Notes: generated by a model from the sequence alone, not told the origin. 64,000 nt of DNA from NaphS2 sp964588535 (GCA_964588535.1 CAZPQA010000002.1:1-64000), one strand, 5' to 3'. Counted from the stretch's first letter, positions 17,595 to 27,168 are shown. A program made the numbers and translations.

Positions 17595-19169
17595 TCACGC
17601 TTCGATCTGAGCGGGGATGGTGGTAACGGGAAGGGTGACCGTGAAAGTGGCGCCTTTTCCCTCCTGGCTGGAGACACGGATTCGCCCCCCGTGCTTTCCC
17701 ACGATCCCCTGCGATACGCTGAGCCCCAGCCCGGTGCCACTTCCCTTCGGTTTCGTGGTAAAAAAAGGATCGAAAATGGACTGAAGAATGTGCTCGGGAA
17801 CGCCGCTTCCGGAATCAATGACTTTCACCGCTATGTACGTGGGGTCGTCCGCGGGAAGCACCAGAACTTCGATATTGCTTCCCTTGGGAGAAGCGTCGAT
17901 GGCATTGAGGATGAGATTCAGGAAGACCTGCTGCAGTTGCTGGCCGTCACCATGTACCCGGGGCAGGTTCCCGGCGGACTGAAACGAAATTTTAATTCCG
18001 GAAAGCTTGATCTGATTGGAGGCCAAGGCGATGGTGCCTTCTAGGAGTTCGTCCAACGCGAGCGGCTCCAGTTCAGAACTGCTCTCCCTGGCAAAATCCA
18101 GAAGGTTGCTGATAATTTTCTTGGATCGGCCGGCCTCTTGAACCACATCTTTGATCATATCCTTTTTTTCGTCTTCGTCCAGTTCTTTATAATCCTCCAG
18201 AAGCATGTGGGCCGTGAGGGTGATGTTGTTTAATGGGTTGTTGAGCTCGTGGGCCACTCCCGCGGTCAGGGTGCCCACCGCTCTCATTTTGTGGGACTGA
18301 ACCAGGACCGCTTCCCGGTTTTCCAGTTCCTGAATCATCTGATTGATGGCCAGGGCAAGTTCCGTAAACTCGTCCCGATAACGCCTGGCTGGGGTGACGG
18401 GGGTGAAGTCGCCCGAGGCAATTCGCCTTGCATAGTCGGCAAAGCGTTTGACATTGCTCAGAATGCGGCTCCCCAGAAAAAAAGCGTTGGCAGCCAGAAA
18501 CACCAGGAGAAAAATGAGGGAGTAAAGATGGAGTTGTCTGGATCGGGCGAGCATTTTGCTCAGGCTGTTCCTTTCCCGCTCCATGAGATCCTGGGCCAGG
18601 GAAACCAGCTCACGCCCGGTTTTTCTGACTTCGATTTCCATTCGTTCTTTACCGGCTTTTTTCTTATTGATGGACGGTTGGTTCGAATTGGCCGCCAAAA
18701 GACGCTCCAGGATTTCCCCGTAGTAATTGAGGCTGGATATCATTTTTTTATAATTGTCCCGACCAAGGACCTGCTCCAGTTCCCCGATGTTTCGATCAAA
18801 GATGGCCTTGGCCTGGTAGACGTTTTCGAGGGCGTCATCCAGGTTGGTGTTGTAAAGAAAGAAGTTTTTCTCAAACCGCCGTGCCTGAATGATTTCTACT
18901 GTGAAATCATTGGCAATTTCCAGAAAACGGAGTTTCTTTTCCACTTTGGCGTTGGCTTCGCTGAGGACGTAGGCGGCGACGGCCGCAACAATGAAAACAA
19001 TGAAAAAGCTGAGGCAGATCTGCAAGCGAAGGCTGAGGCGTTTTCGGGAAAGGAGGGCCTTTCTGGCCACATCGACTGCCTGGATCCGTTCATATCGACC
19101 GTCGAGGCCTTCCTTTTTCCCCGTCCCCTCCAAATGACCCTGGGTAGCTTCATTTTCGTTGGGATGCAT
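17595..19169 (-). CDS. Membrane sensor histidine kinase
   Basis: This 524-residue kinase has an N-terminal cytoplasmic tail and TM1 around 49-68 (ICLSFFIVFIVAAVAAYVL). A mainly helical extracytoplasmic sensor of about 130 residues and TM2 (LYSLIFLLVFLAANAFFLG) follow. A HAMP domain leads into HisKA with the His in TAGVAHELNNPLNN, then HATPase with N-box LNLILNAIDA, G1 VIDSGSGVP and G2 GSGTGLGLSVSQG. All motifs are intact. A single-domain response regulator lies immediately upstream (39-base gap) and is the obvious partner. Further upstream on the same strand are two cytidylate-kinase-like genes, an SLC13-type permease, a stress protein and an NtrC-type regulator, so it may sense conditions relevant to that transport unit. 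Confidence 0.93.
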   Translation of the reverse strand: MHPNENEATQGHLEGTGKKEGLDGRYERIQAVDVARKALLSRKRLSLRLQICLSFFIVFIVAAVAAYVLSEANAKVEKKLRFLEIANDFTVEIIQARRFEKNFFLYNTNLDDALENVYQAKAIFDRNIGELEQVLGRDNYKKMISSLNYYGEILERLLAANSNQPSINKKKAGKERMEIEVRKTGRELVSLAQDLMERERNSLSKMLARSRQLHLYSLIFLLVFLAANAFFLGSRILSNVKRFADYARRIASGDFTPVTPARRYRDEFTELALAINQMIQELENREAVLVQSHKMRAVGTLTAGVAHELNNPLNNITLTAHMLLEDYKELDEDEKKDMIKDVVQEAGRSKKIISNLLDFARESSSELEPLALDELLEGTIALASNQIKLSGIKISFQSAGNLPRVHGDGQQLQQVFLNLILNAIDASPKGSNIEVLVLPADDPTYIAVKVIDSGSGVPEHILQSIFDPFFTTKPKGSGTGLGLSVSQGIVGKHGGRIRVSSQEGKGATFTVTLPVTTIPAQIEA

Positions 19170-19207
19170 GCGACTCTCCGTAATGGACGGCTCCTGTCCC
19201 CACTGTC

Positions 19208-19621
19208 TCAGGACCCGTTGGTTTCCGAAATTTCGAATTGAATGTTTGAACCGAGCGCTTTGGCGGCTTTTGCGATGACTTTCCGCAAATCGTCCGGTTT
19301 AAACGGTTTGGCGATGAAATCAAAGGCACCCTTTTCCATGGCTTCTCTGGCCACCGCCATCATGGCATAGCCGGTGATCATGATCACTTTGGTCCGTTCT
19401 GCCGATTGACGCACGTGTTCCAACACCTGCAAGCCATCAACCTCGTCCATTCGAATGTCGGTCACCACAATGTCGAATTCTTTTTGATCGATTCGTTCCA
19501 GGGCTTTTTTCGGGTCTTCAAAAACCTCCACGTTGCACCCGATCTTGGCCAAGGCCGGTTTCAGCCGCTTCCCCACAATAGGCTCATCATCCAACAGCAG
19601 CACTTCCAATCCTTCTGCCAT
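19208..19621 (-). CDS. Single-domain response regulator
   Basis: This 137-residue protein is one receiver domain. The acidic pocket is LLLDDEP, the phospho-acceptor Asp is in DIVVTDIRMDEVDG, the Thr/Ser switch is in VIMITGYA, and the conserved Lys is in FIAKPFKPDD. There is no output domain, so it should act by protein contact or phosphotransfer. AAGGAGG lies six bases before the ATG. The histidine kinase follows directly. Confidence 0.93.
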   Translation of the reverse strand: MAEGLEVLLLDDEPIVGKRLKPALAKIGCNVEVFEDPKKALERIDQKEFDIVVTDIRMDEVDGLQVLEHVRQSAERTKVIMITGYAMMAVAREAMEKGAFDFIAKPFKPDDLRKVIAKAAKALGSNIQFEISETNGS

Positions 19622-19710
19622 TTTTTCCTCCTTGTATGATAGGTTCTAAGGACTTGTCAAAGATGTATAAAACGGAGCGGCCGTTTCCCTCGGGATTGCC
19701 CGTTACCGCA

Positions 19711-20532
19711 TCAGGCGCTTTCAGCCGCCTGCCGGAAGATATCCTTGACCGCATGGACTTCCACATAAGAGACTCCCGGGATTTGGCCTGCCAGGGCCCG
19801 AATGCTTTCCGTTTTTTTTCGCTTTTCCCTTCTGAGCGCTTTGGTGCGTACCACCACCGTGGCGCCGTCAGCCGTTACATCCACATCATTATATTTTTCC
19901 ATCAGCGCCAACCTCACGCGAATGGAAAGTTCTTTGTCCTTGAGACATTTTATGGAATAGGTCATCGACTGGAATTTTCGATACGAAACCGTCTCCACAA
20001 TGGCATTCACCGCTTCATCAGGTTCGATCTGGCTCAGACTGATGACCATGTCGTATTGGGAAGGATTTGTTTCGTCCCGCCCGAAAACATCAAGGGACCA
20101 GCGCTTGTCGGCAGCTTCCTGTTTTTTAAGAATTTTCCGGGCCTTTTCAATGCCCACTTTTCTTTCAGCGGCGATCCGGGACATCCGTTCGTCTCCATTG
20201 CACAAAATTCGTATCTTGAGTACATGGGAAACGCCCAAGACATAGAGATGGGCCGCCAGGCCGTGACAGACCACCTTGTCGTCCAAAAGACGCGCCATTA
20301 CCGTCCCCTGGATGGAGGCCAAAGCACGGTTTCTCACCTTGGAGGAAAACCCCACCGAGGAGGATGACGTTTCCAGGGATTTACAGATTTTGGGCTCCGG
20401 GATCTGGGATGCTGAAGCCACCTCATCTAATATTTCCCGGTCCAGAAGCGCATAACCCGTGGCCTCTGCCACCTGTTGTGCCACAGCCCGGCCGGTCTCA
20501 TAATGATCTGAAGAAATCAGGATAATAGACAT
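19711..20532 (-). CDS. Cytidylate-kinase-like protein with BON-like tail (copy B)
   Basis: This 273-residue protein belongs to the cytidylate kinase-like (Cytidylate_kin2) group. The N-terminal strand-loop-helix ILISSDHYETGRAVAQQVAE is in the P-loop position but lacks the usual GxGK core, so phosphotransfer is doubtful. Later segments (VCHGLAAHLYVLGVSHVLKI, DKRWSLDVFGRDETNPSQYD) match the LID/NMP-binding order of the family. The C-terminal 70 residues (VDVTADGATVVVR to IPGVSYVEVHAV) resemble a BON module; this is my inference. It is a paralogue of the gene just upstream (54-base gap) and precedes the response regulator. A signalling or regulatory role is more plausible than housekeeping CMP kinase. 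Confidence 0.75.
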   Translation of the reverse strand: MSIILISSDHYETGRAVAQQVAEATGYALLDREILDEVASASQIPEPKICKSLETSSSSVGFSSKVRNRALASIQGTVMARLLDDKVVCHGLAAHLYVLGVSHVLKIRILCNGDERMSRIAAERKVGIEKARKILKKQEAADKRWSLDVFGRDETNPSQYDMVISLSQIEPDEAVNAIVETVSYRKFQSMTYSIKCLKDKELSIRVRLALMEKYNDVDVTADGATVVVRTKALRREKRKKTESIRALAGQIPGVSYVEVHAVKDIFRQAAESA

Positions 20533-20585
20533 GATTGAATCCTCATGGTGAAAAGTGTTATTCCGGTTTCATGAAAACTGGATCA

Positions 20586-21398
20586 TCAGACGGAGCCCGG
20601 GGGCAGTTTATGGGCGGCGTGAACCTCCAGTTCGTTGACTCCCGACATCTTCCCTGCGATTTCCCTGGCCTTTTTTCTGATTCTTTGAACATGATGCTCG
20701 TTTCCCCTGGCATACACCAGGATATTGCCATATTCGCTTTTAACCCCCACATTGTCAAAGGAATGCGCCAGACCGGCTTTCAACTGACAGGCCATCCCGT
20801 AATCCTCCATCTTTTGTTGGACCTGTTTGGCGGTCTTGAAGGGGGCCCTGACAGCGGCATCGGAGATGATTTCCACCGCATCTTCTATGGTCAGCTTGTG
20901 AACATGAACCACCAGATCGTACAGTGAACTATCCCACGGATCCGCCCCGTAGAGAGCGTACGTCCATTTGCGGCGTTCCTCATCGTCCTTCAACAAAATG
21001 GATCGCGCCTCTTCTTCGGAAATCCTCTTCCGTTTCATCTCAGCCCGTACGCGGTCGGCCAGATCAGCAATCACCCGCACTTTCAATACGTGCGGAATAC
21101 CTTTGAGAAGAAGGTGTCCGGCTAACCCATGGTATACCACGTTATCCTCTTTCACATACTGGACCAGTGCGCACCGAATGTAGGCGATAAACGCCTGTTG
21201 GCTGTGAGAAAACTGGTCCAGAATGGATGGCGCATCATGGATGGCATGCACCAACTTCATTTCAGGGATGTGAAAGTGTTCACTGGCATCGAGGAGGACC
21301 TCCCGGCTGATGCACTTGTATCCGAGATGAGATGCGACCTTCTCCGCCACCTCCTTTCCATTGCTGTAAGACCCACGAGAAATGGTGATAATGGCCAT
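20586..21398 (-). CDS. Cytidylate-kinase-like protein with BON-like tail (copy A)
   Basis: This 270-residue paralogue of the downstream copy starts with AIITISRGSYSNGKEVAEKV. Its P-loop-like turn keeps a Gly-Lys, closer to the family norm than copy B. The core segments VVYHGLAGHLLLKGIPHVLKV and RRKWTYALYGADPWDSSLYD align well with copy B. The tail (VGVKSEYGNILVYARG to MSGVNELEVHAAHKL) again has a BON-like strand-helix-strand pattern. Its start lies 23 bases after the SLC13-type permease stop, so co-transcription is likely. The pair may form a heterodimer with one catalytic and one regulatory chain; this is speculation from the differing loops. Confidence 0.76.
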   Translation of the reverse strand: MAIITISRGSYSNGKEVAEKVASHLGYKCISREVLLDASEHFHIPEMKLVHAIHDAPSILDQFSHSQQAFIAYIRCALVQYVKEDNVVYHGLAGHLLLKGIPHVLKVRVIADLADRVRAEMKRKRISEEEARSILLKDDEERRKWTYALYGADPWDSSLYDLVVHVHKLTIEDAVEIISDAAVRAPFKTAKQVQQKMEDYGMACQLKAGLAHSFDNVGVKSEYGNILVYARGNEHHVQRIRKKAREIAGKMSGVNELEVHAAHKLPPGSV

Positions 21399-21421
21399 GG
21401 ATTTATCCTTCCTCCCTGTTT

Positions 21422-23230
21422 TTAAACACCGTAAATGAGTTTGATCATACCGATCATGACCACGATAAAGACAATACTGATGACCAGGCCGGCCTTCATG
21501 AAATCAACACTGCGATACCGTCCGGGACCCATGTAGAGGGCGTTGACCTGGTGAGTGGGCAGCATAAACGAGTTGCTGGTGGCGAGTCCCACCACAAGCG
21601 CGGCCATTCGGGGATCCACGCGGGCCGCAATAGCCATATTGACCACCAGCGGGACCAGCAGAACCGTGGCGCCCACATTGGAGATGACCAGGGTAAAAAT
21701 GGTGGAAAGCACCCCGATAACCGTTAAAAGGACAATGGGCTGGACGTCCCCGATAGCACCCAGAATGGCATGGGCGATCCAGGCCGCGGTGCCGGTTTTT
21801 TCCGTGGCGATGCCTAGGGGAATCAACCCGGCCAGGAGAAAAATAGTGCGCCAATCCACGGATTGGTAGGCCTCATCAATGCTCAGGACGCGGGTGATCA
21901 CCATGCCCAAAGCGCCCGTCATGAGGCTGACAGAGAGCTGGATATTGAAGATGAGCACCATACTCAGGGCAACGGCCAGCCAGAAGCCGGCGAAAATGGC
22001 CTTTTCGGGGCGTAACAACTCCACATCGATGGGAGTGGTAAACAGGAGGCTCCTTTCATGCTGTAACACCTGGAGCCGTTGCCATTCGCCGTGAATCAGG
22101 ACGGCATCCCCAACGGAAAGGGGAACGTCTCCGATTTCAGCCCGGTAGGTTTCCTCGCCCCGGTATATGGCCAGGGGCGTAACCTGGAATCGATCCTGCA
22201 AATTGATTTCGCGAAGGGTTTTTCCCATCAAGGGGGAGCGGGGCGCCACCACCGCTTCCACAGTGCCCGAAGCACCCTCTTCCGTTTCCCCTTTGAAAAC
22301 TTCCGGCGCCTCCTTAAGCTGCATTTCCTCTACTTCCACCATGCGCTGGATGTCCTTCTTGCGGCCATACACCAGCAAATGCACGTTTGACCGCACTTCC
22401 TGGTCTCCCGTGGGTGAGAGGACCTTGAAATCGGGCGGTTCGGTCATGGCCAGAACATTGACAAGATAGCGCCTTTTCAGGTCGTCTACCAGCACCGGCT
22501 CCCGGTAATCCGTATAATTAAGCGGGGTCTGGGTTTCATAGGCCTCCCCCAATTCTATCAGGGTGTTTCCAAGGAGATTTTGGGACTCTTCTTCAGCAGA
22601 TTCCGTGCTTCCTTTGGGAAGAATAAACCGACCCAGGAGAATAAAACAGGCAAGACCGCTGGCCACCAGCGCCAGACCGATGGGGGTAACATCAAAGAGA
22701 TGGAAGGGTTTCAATCCGAAGGGCTCCAGGAGATCGTTTAACAGGATCAGGGGACTGCAACCCACCAGGGTGATGGTACCGCCCAGGATGGCCGAGAACC
22801 CGATGGGCATGAGGAGCTGGCTTAAAGGGATTTCCATGGTCTTGCTGATGCGTTGGATGGCCGGCAGAAAAAGGGCGGCGGCGCCGATGTTCTGCATGAA
22901 GCTGGAGATGCCGGCCACGGTCACGGAGATGGCGATGACCACACGGGATTTGCTTGTCCCGGCAATACGCAGAATGGGGCCCACCAACCGATTGATCAGA
23001 CCCGTCTTGTCTAAACCGGCTCCGATAATGATGACGGCAATAATGGAAATCACCGCGTTGCTGCTGAGACCGACGAAGGCCTCTTTTGGTGTAACCAGGT
23101 GGAGAAGGGGCAAAGCAACCATCATGAGAATCGCCACCACATCCACACGAACCCATTCCACGATAAAAAGAAAAACGGCAATGCCGATCATGACCATAAC
23201 CAGAATCATTTCAGATGTTAGTGTTTCCAT
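21422..23230 (-). CDS. SLC13/DASS-type permease with TrkA-C (RCK_C) domains
   Basis: This 602-residue membrane protein has hydrophobic segments at both ends (several within 1-200 and 400-602) and a soluble middle of about 180 residues. The N-terminal half carries VGLSSNAVISIIAVIIIGAG and the hairpin region SFMQNIGAAALFLPA; the C-terminal half carries VISNVGATVLLVPLVVNMA and TSNSFMLPTHQVNALYM. These are the paired Ser/Asn-rich sodium and substrate motifs of the SLC13/ion transporter superfamily. The middle has two RCK_C-like units (for example SPLMGKTLREINLQDRFQVTPLAIYRG), which usually bind a small regulatory ligand. The substrate may be sulfate, a dicarboxylate or another anion; the sequence does not decide. 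It is the first membrane gene of a minus-strand cluster with stress and two-component genes. Confidence 0.88.
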   Translation of the reverse strand: METLTSEMILVMVMIGIAVFLFIVEWVRVDVVAILMMVALPLLHLVTPKEAFVGLSSNAVISIIAVIIIGAGLDKTGLINRLVGPILRIAGTSKSRVVIAISVTVAGISSFMQNIGAAALFLPAIQRISKTMEIPLSQLLMPIGFSAILGGTITLVGCSPLILLNDLLEPFGLKPFHLFDVTPIGLALVASGLACFILLGRFILPKGSTESAEEESQNLLGNTLIELGEAYETQTPLNYTDYREPVLVDDLKRRYLVNVLAMTEPPDFKVLSPTGDQEVRSNVHLLVYGRKKDIQRMVEVEEMQLKEAPEVFKGETEEGASGTVEAVVAPRSPLMGKTLREINLQDRFQVTPLAIYRGEETYRAEIGDVPLSVGDAVLIHGEWQRLQVLQHERSLLFTTPIDVELLRPEKAIFAGFWLAVALSMVLIFNIQLSVSLMTGALGMVITRVLSIDEAYQSVDWRTIFLLAGLIPLGIATEKTGTAAWIAHAILGAIGDVQPIVLLTVIGVLSTIFTLVISNVGATVLLVPLVVNMAIAARVDPRMAALVVGLATSNSFMLPTHQVNALYMGPGRYRSVDFMKAGLVISIVFIVVMIGMIKLIYGV

Positions 23231-23327
23231 AGCGTATTACCCGAATTCTGTTGGCGTATTTGACTCATAGCGACTGTCCGTGTCTTGTATTGAATTTTGT
23301 GTTGCGGAAAACCCCGTCGCCTTCATC

Positions 23328-23786
23328 CTATGGGGTTCCCATCCCTTTCGTTCCCTTACGGCTCACCGTGAGCAGGGGACATTCAAGGGTTGTGATCATT
23401 TTTTTTAGCCAGTGGCCCCGGGGAAGCTGGCGGTGGTCAGGCAGTTCCTCCCCGCTACCCCAGATGACAGCTTGAAAGGGGGCTCTTTCCGCCAGAAATT
23501 TCAGAAATTCCTGGGCTGGATTTCCCACCCGGAGCGCTATGCTGGTTTCGATTCCATCCTTAAGGAACCGGGAGGAAAAATCTGAAAGCATTTCGCCCAC
23601 CCTCTCCTCCAGGACATGCAGCGCATTTCGCTTGGAACCGAGAAAGGAGCGGTCGGGAAAAGAAATTTCCACCAGCATCAGAAAGGTGACCGCTGAATCC
23701 ATTCTCAAGGCAAGCTCACGTGCATAGGTCAATGCCTTTTGGCACACCTTCTCATTTTCAAAAACAAGTATGGTTCTTTTAAACAT
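23328..23786 (-). CDS. Universal stress protein (UspA family)
   Basis: This roughly 152-residue protein has the UspA strand order: an N-terminal MFKRTILVFENEKVCQKALTYA, a long helix region and a C-terminal LLTVSRKG strand. The ATP-binding GxxG-like turn is poorly kept (VIWGSGEELPDHRQLPRGHW), so nucleotide binding is uncertain. The ATG at 23786 is preferred over an upstream TTG at 23825, because Usp proteins start just before the first strand. It precedes the SLC13-type permease by about 97 bases. Such pairs are common, with the stress protein probably acting as a regulatory partner. Confidence 0.75.
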   Translation of the reverse strand: MFKRTILVFENEKVCQKALTYARELALRMDSAVTFLMLVEISFPDRSFLGSKRNALHVLEERVGEMLSDFSSRFLKDGIETSIALRVGNPAQEFLKFLAERAPFQAVIWGSGEELPDHRQLPRGHWLKKMITTLECPLLTVSRKGTKGMGTP

Positions 23787-24020
23787 TGGGAAACCCCGGA
23801 TTCTGATTGGGAATGGATACAGCAAAACTCGTGCCGCTGGGAGATTTACGGATAATCTATTGAAATGGTTAGGATAAGCTGCGGTAACGCCAATGGGTTT
23901 CGGGATTAAGATGTTGCGGAATGAAACAGTGCCCCCTGGACAAAGACCGCCTTTTCAGGGGAAAAGAGGGCGGGACTCCAATGTTGCAAAACCGAACGGT
24001 CCCGTTTCAAAAAAGAAGGG

Positions 24021-25436
24021 CTATTCCAAATTGAATTTTTTCATCTTCCGCCACAAACTGGCACGATCGACGCTCAGGATCTCGGCGGCACGAACACGGA
24101 CACCCCCGGTAAGCTTGAGAATATGGCGGATGTAGTCCCGCTCCAATTCTTCAAGGCTCAAAAGTGAACCATCTGCGCGTTCATAGGTATAGAGATCCAG
24201 GTTCACCAGGTCGGGGGGAAGGTCCTTGACCCGGATGGTTGTTCCGTTAGAGACAGCGACGGCCCTTTCAAGGATATTTTCCAGCTCCCTGACATTTCCG
24301 GGATACGGATAGGTCTTTAAACATTCCAGGGCCTCGGCCGAAATCCCTTCAATCCGCTTTTGTGTCTGATGGAGAAATTTTCGCAAAATGTGGTAGGCCA
24401 GCAAGGGGATGTCCTGCTGTCGCTCCGCGAGGCGAGGAACGTGGATTTCCACCACATTAAGGCGGAAATAAAGATCCTGCCGAAAAACGCCTTCCTGCAC
24501 GCCACCCTTGAGGTCTTTGGCGGTGGCTGCCAGGAACCTGACATTTATGGAAATCGGGTGGGACGACCCGACCCGAAGGATCTCCCGCTCCTGAATAACC
24601 CGGAGCAATTTGACCTGCATGGAAAGGGGCATATCGCCGATTTCGTCCAGGAAAAGGGTTCCCCCTTCGGCACTTTCTATGAGCCCGGCCCTCCTGCTGC
24701 GGGCACCGGTAAAGGCTTCTTTTTCGTGGCCGAAAAGTTCGTTTGCGATAAGATCTTCACTGAAGGCCCCGCAGTTGAAGGCCATGAATGGACCGGCGGC
24801 GCGGGAACTCTGTGCGTGGATGGATCGCGCCACCAACTCCTTTCCCGTACCCGATTCGCCCGTAATGAGCACGCTGCACTCGGCCGGGGCGATTTGGGCG
24901 ACCATCTCCTTGACACGAGCAATCCCGGGGCTCTTTCCGATCATAATGGGATCAGCCGGATGCTCATTCTGGTTTACCAGCTCCCGGAACAGGGGTTCAC
25001 GAAGGGATTTCTGTTCCAGGGCCTGGCCAACAAGGCCTCTCAGCTGATCAGGGTTGAACGGTTTGGCAAGATAATGAAAGGCCCCCTCCTTGGTCGCCTC
25101 TACCGCGCCTTCCAGACTCGCATATCCCGTGATGATGATGCCTTCCAAAGAAGGGTGCGCCCGTTGCGCCCGGCTGAACAGATCCAGGCCGTTCATGTAA
25201 GGCATTTTCAGGTCGGTAATGAGAAGGTCGCAGGCCTCTTGTTCCAGCCGGGTCAGGGCCCTCTGCGGGTTGCTGTAAGTGAATACCTTGTGTCCGGCTT
25301 TTTCCAGAATACGACGCAGGTTTCGCAGGGAAATCGGGTCGTCGTCCACCACAAAGATGCGGCCGGGCTGTTTACATGTGTCTGGCAAGGAATCTTTCAT
25401 ATTCGATGAATTTTGAACTCGGCAATCAGATCTCAC
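24021..25436 (-). CDS. NtrC-family response regulator (receiver, sigma54 AAA+, Fis HTH)
   Basis: This 471-residue regulator has a receiver (about 26-140) with acidic pocket VVDDDP, acceptor Asp in LLITDLKMPYMNG and Lys in LAKPFNPDQ. A sigma54 AAA+ domain follows with Walker A GESGTGKE, a contact loop EAFTGA (Glu replacing the usual first Gly) and Walker B TLFLDEIGD. A Fis-type HTH closes it (VRAAEILSVDRASLWRKMKK). The start may be GTG 25436 or ATG 25400; the shorter form begins 12 residues before the receiver and is equally plausible. It heads the minus-strand set that continues with the stress protein and permease, and may activate them through RpoN, though I found no convincing -24/-12 site upstream of them. 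Its kinase partner is not identifiable. Confidence 0.9.
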   Translation of the reverse strand: MRSDCRVQNSSNMKDSLPDTCKQPGRIFVVDDDPISLRNLRRILEKAGHKVFTYSNPQRALTRLEQEACDLLITDLKMPYMNGLDLFSRAQRAHPSLEGIIITGYASLEGAVEATKEGAFHYLAKPFNPDQLRGLVGQALEQKSLREPLFRELVNQNEHPADPIMIGKSPGIARVKEMVAQIAPAECSVLITGESGTGKELVARSIHAQSSRAAGPFMAFNCGAFSEDLIANELFGHEKEAFTGARSRRAGLIESAEGGTLFLDEIGDMPLSMQVKLLRVIQEREILRVGSSHPISINVRFLAATAKDLKGGVQEGVFRQDLYFRLNVVEIHVPRLAERQQDIPLLAYHILRKFLHQTQKRIEGISAEALECLKTYPYPGNVRELENILERAVAVSNGTTIRVKDLPPDLVNLDLYTYERADGSLLSLEELERDYIRHILKLTGGVRVRAAEILSVDRASLWRKMKKFNLE

Positions 25437-25479
25437 CTGAATCTGGGCGTCAATTCTGCGAACCGGTTCTGAGCGAGAG

Positions 25480-27159
25480 CTAACGGGTCAACTGGCGGTA
25501 TTTGATGCGACTGGGTATTGCTGCGTCGGCGCCCAGACGCTTCCGGCGATCCGCTTCATATTCCGTCCAGTTCCCTTGGAAAAACGTCACCCGGCTATCC
25601 CCTTCGAAGGCGAGGATATGGGTGGCGATACGGTCCAGAAACCATCGATCGTGGCTGATGACCACCACACAGCCGCCAAAATTTTCGAGGGCTTCTTCCA
25701 GGGCCCGCAAGGTGTTCACATCCAGGTCGTTGGTGGGCTCATCCAGCAGAAGCACATTGGCCTCCTCCCTGAGCATCTTGGCCAGATGCACCCGGTTGCG
25801 CTGCCCTCCGGATAAGGCCCCCACTTTTCTTTGCTGCTCCGATCCCGAAAAGTTGAAACGCGCCACATAGGCACGGGAATTAACCAGATGCGTGCCCAGT
25901 TGGATCTGGTCGTTTCCCCCTGTAATCTCCTCCCAGATGGTTTTGTCGCCATCCAGGGTACGACTCTGGTCCACATAGGCCATCTGGGTCGTATCGCCCA
26001 GATGAATGGCACCGCTGTCAGGTGTTTCATGGCCGATAATCATTTGAAACAGGGTTGATTTACCGGCGCCATTGGCACCGATAATCCCGATGATGCCCCC
26101 TGGCGGCAGGCTGAAATTCATGTTCTCCATGAGTAACTGACCATCGAACCCTTTGCTGACGTTTACCGCTTCGATAACCTGATCCCCCAGGCGCGGTCCC
26201 GGGGGAATGAAAAGCTCAAGATTCTTTTCTTTTTCCCCCGCCTCCTGGGAGAGCAGTTTGTCGTAAGCGCTGATGCGCGCCTGGCTCTTGGCGTGTCTTC
26301 CCTTGGGTGACATGCGGATCCATTCCAGTTCCCGTTCCAGGGTTTTTTGGCGTGCCGTTTCAGCTTTTTCATCCCGGCGCAGGCGTTCCTGCTTCTGCTC
26401 CAGCCAGCTGGTATAGTTCCCTTTCCAGGGTATTCCCTGCCCACGGTCCAGTTCAAGTATCCAACCGGCCACATTATCCAGGAAATACCGGTCATGGGTT
26501 ACCGCAATGACCGTTCCCGGGTAGCGCTTCAGATGGTGCTCAAGCCAGGCCACGCTTTCCGCATCCAGGTGGTTGGTGGGTTCATCCAGCAGCAGGATAT
26601 CCGGTTTCTGCAGGAGTAGCCGGCACAGGGCCACACGCCTTTTCTCCCCACCCGAGAGCACCTTCACCGACCGGTCCTCGGGCGGACACCGCAAGGCATC
26701 CATGGCCATTTCCAACCGGGCATCCAGATCCCAGGCATCGAGGGCATCGAGCTTTTCCTGTACATGGGCCTGCTGTTCAATGAGCTTTTCCATTGCCACG
26801 TCATCCATGGGTTCGGCAAATTTCAGGTTGATCTCCTCAAACTCCCTGAGTGCCTCAACCGTCTCCCTGGCCCCTTCTTCAACCACTTCCCGAACCGTCT
26901 TATCCACATCCACCAACGGTTCCTGCTCCAGGTGGCCCACCGTGTATCCTTCACTGAGGATGGCCTCACCACTGAAGTCCTGATCTTCCCCTGCCAGTAT
27001 CCGTAACAGAGAACTTTTTCCCGAACCGTTAAGCCCCAAAACACCGATTTTGGCACCAAGGAAATAAGACAGGGAAATATCTTTTAATACCGGCTTTCGG
27101 TCATAAGACTTGTTGACCCGGATCATTGAATAGATGACTTTGTTGATCTCGTTTGCCAC
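25480..27159 (-). CDS. ettA: Energy-dependent translational throttle protein EttA (ABC-F)
   Basis: This 559-residue protein has two ABC ATPase domains on one chain and no membrane segment, the ABC-F layout. Walker A motifs are GLNGSGKS (about 42-49) and GANGAGKS (about 360). Signatures are LSGGEKRRV and LSGGQRNRV, and both Walker B motifs read LLLDEPTN. The inter-domain linker and arm region (LEQKQERLRRDEKAETARQ) and overall length match EttA, which binds the ribosomal E site and gates translation by energy state. It follows the Mla-type lipid transport genes with a 9-base gap, so it is probably on the same transcript. No functional link with lipid transport is known. Confidence 0.95.
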   Translation of the reverse strand: MANEINKVIYSMIRVNKSYDRKPVLKDISLSYFLGAKIGVLGLNGSGKSSLLRILAGEDQDFSGEAILSEGYTVGHLEQEPLVDVDKTVREVVEEGARETVEALREFEEINLKFAEPMDDVAMEKLIEQQAHVQEKLDALDAWDLDARLEMAMDALRCPPEDRSVKVLSGGEKRRVALCRLLLQKPDILLLDEPTNHLDAESVAWLEHHLKRYPGTVIAVTHDRYFLDNVAGWILELDRGQGIPWKGNYTSWLEQKQERLRRDEKAETARQKTLERELEWIRMSPKGRHAKSQARISAYDKLLSQEAGEKEKNLELFIPPGPRLGDQVIEAVNVSKGFDGQLLMENMNFSLPPGGIIGIIGANGAGKSTLFQMIIGHETPDSGAIHLGDTTQMAYVDQSRTLDGDKTIWEEITGGNDQIQLGTHLVNSRAYVARFNFSGSEQQRKVGALSGGQRNRVHLAKMLREEANVLLLDEPTNDLDVNTLRALEEALENFGGCVVVISHDRWFLDRIATHILAFEGDSRVTFFQGNWTEYEADRRKRLGADAAIPSRIKYRQLTR

Positions 27160-27168
27160 TGAGGCTCC

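Noticed and set aside
18249..19241. 330-codon open frame on the plus strand
   Set aside because: It is antisense to the histidine kinase at 17595-19169; shadow frame.
23787..24020. Sigma54 (-24/-12) promoter upstream of the universal stress protein
   Set aside because: I looked for GG-N10-GC spacing near the activator gene and found only poor matches.
24360..25409. 349-codon open frame on the plus strand
   Set aside because: It is antisense to the NtrC-type regulator with intact motifs; shadow frame.
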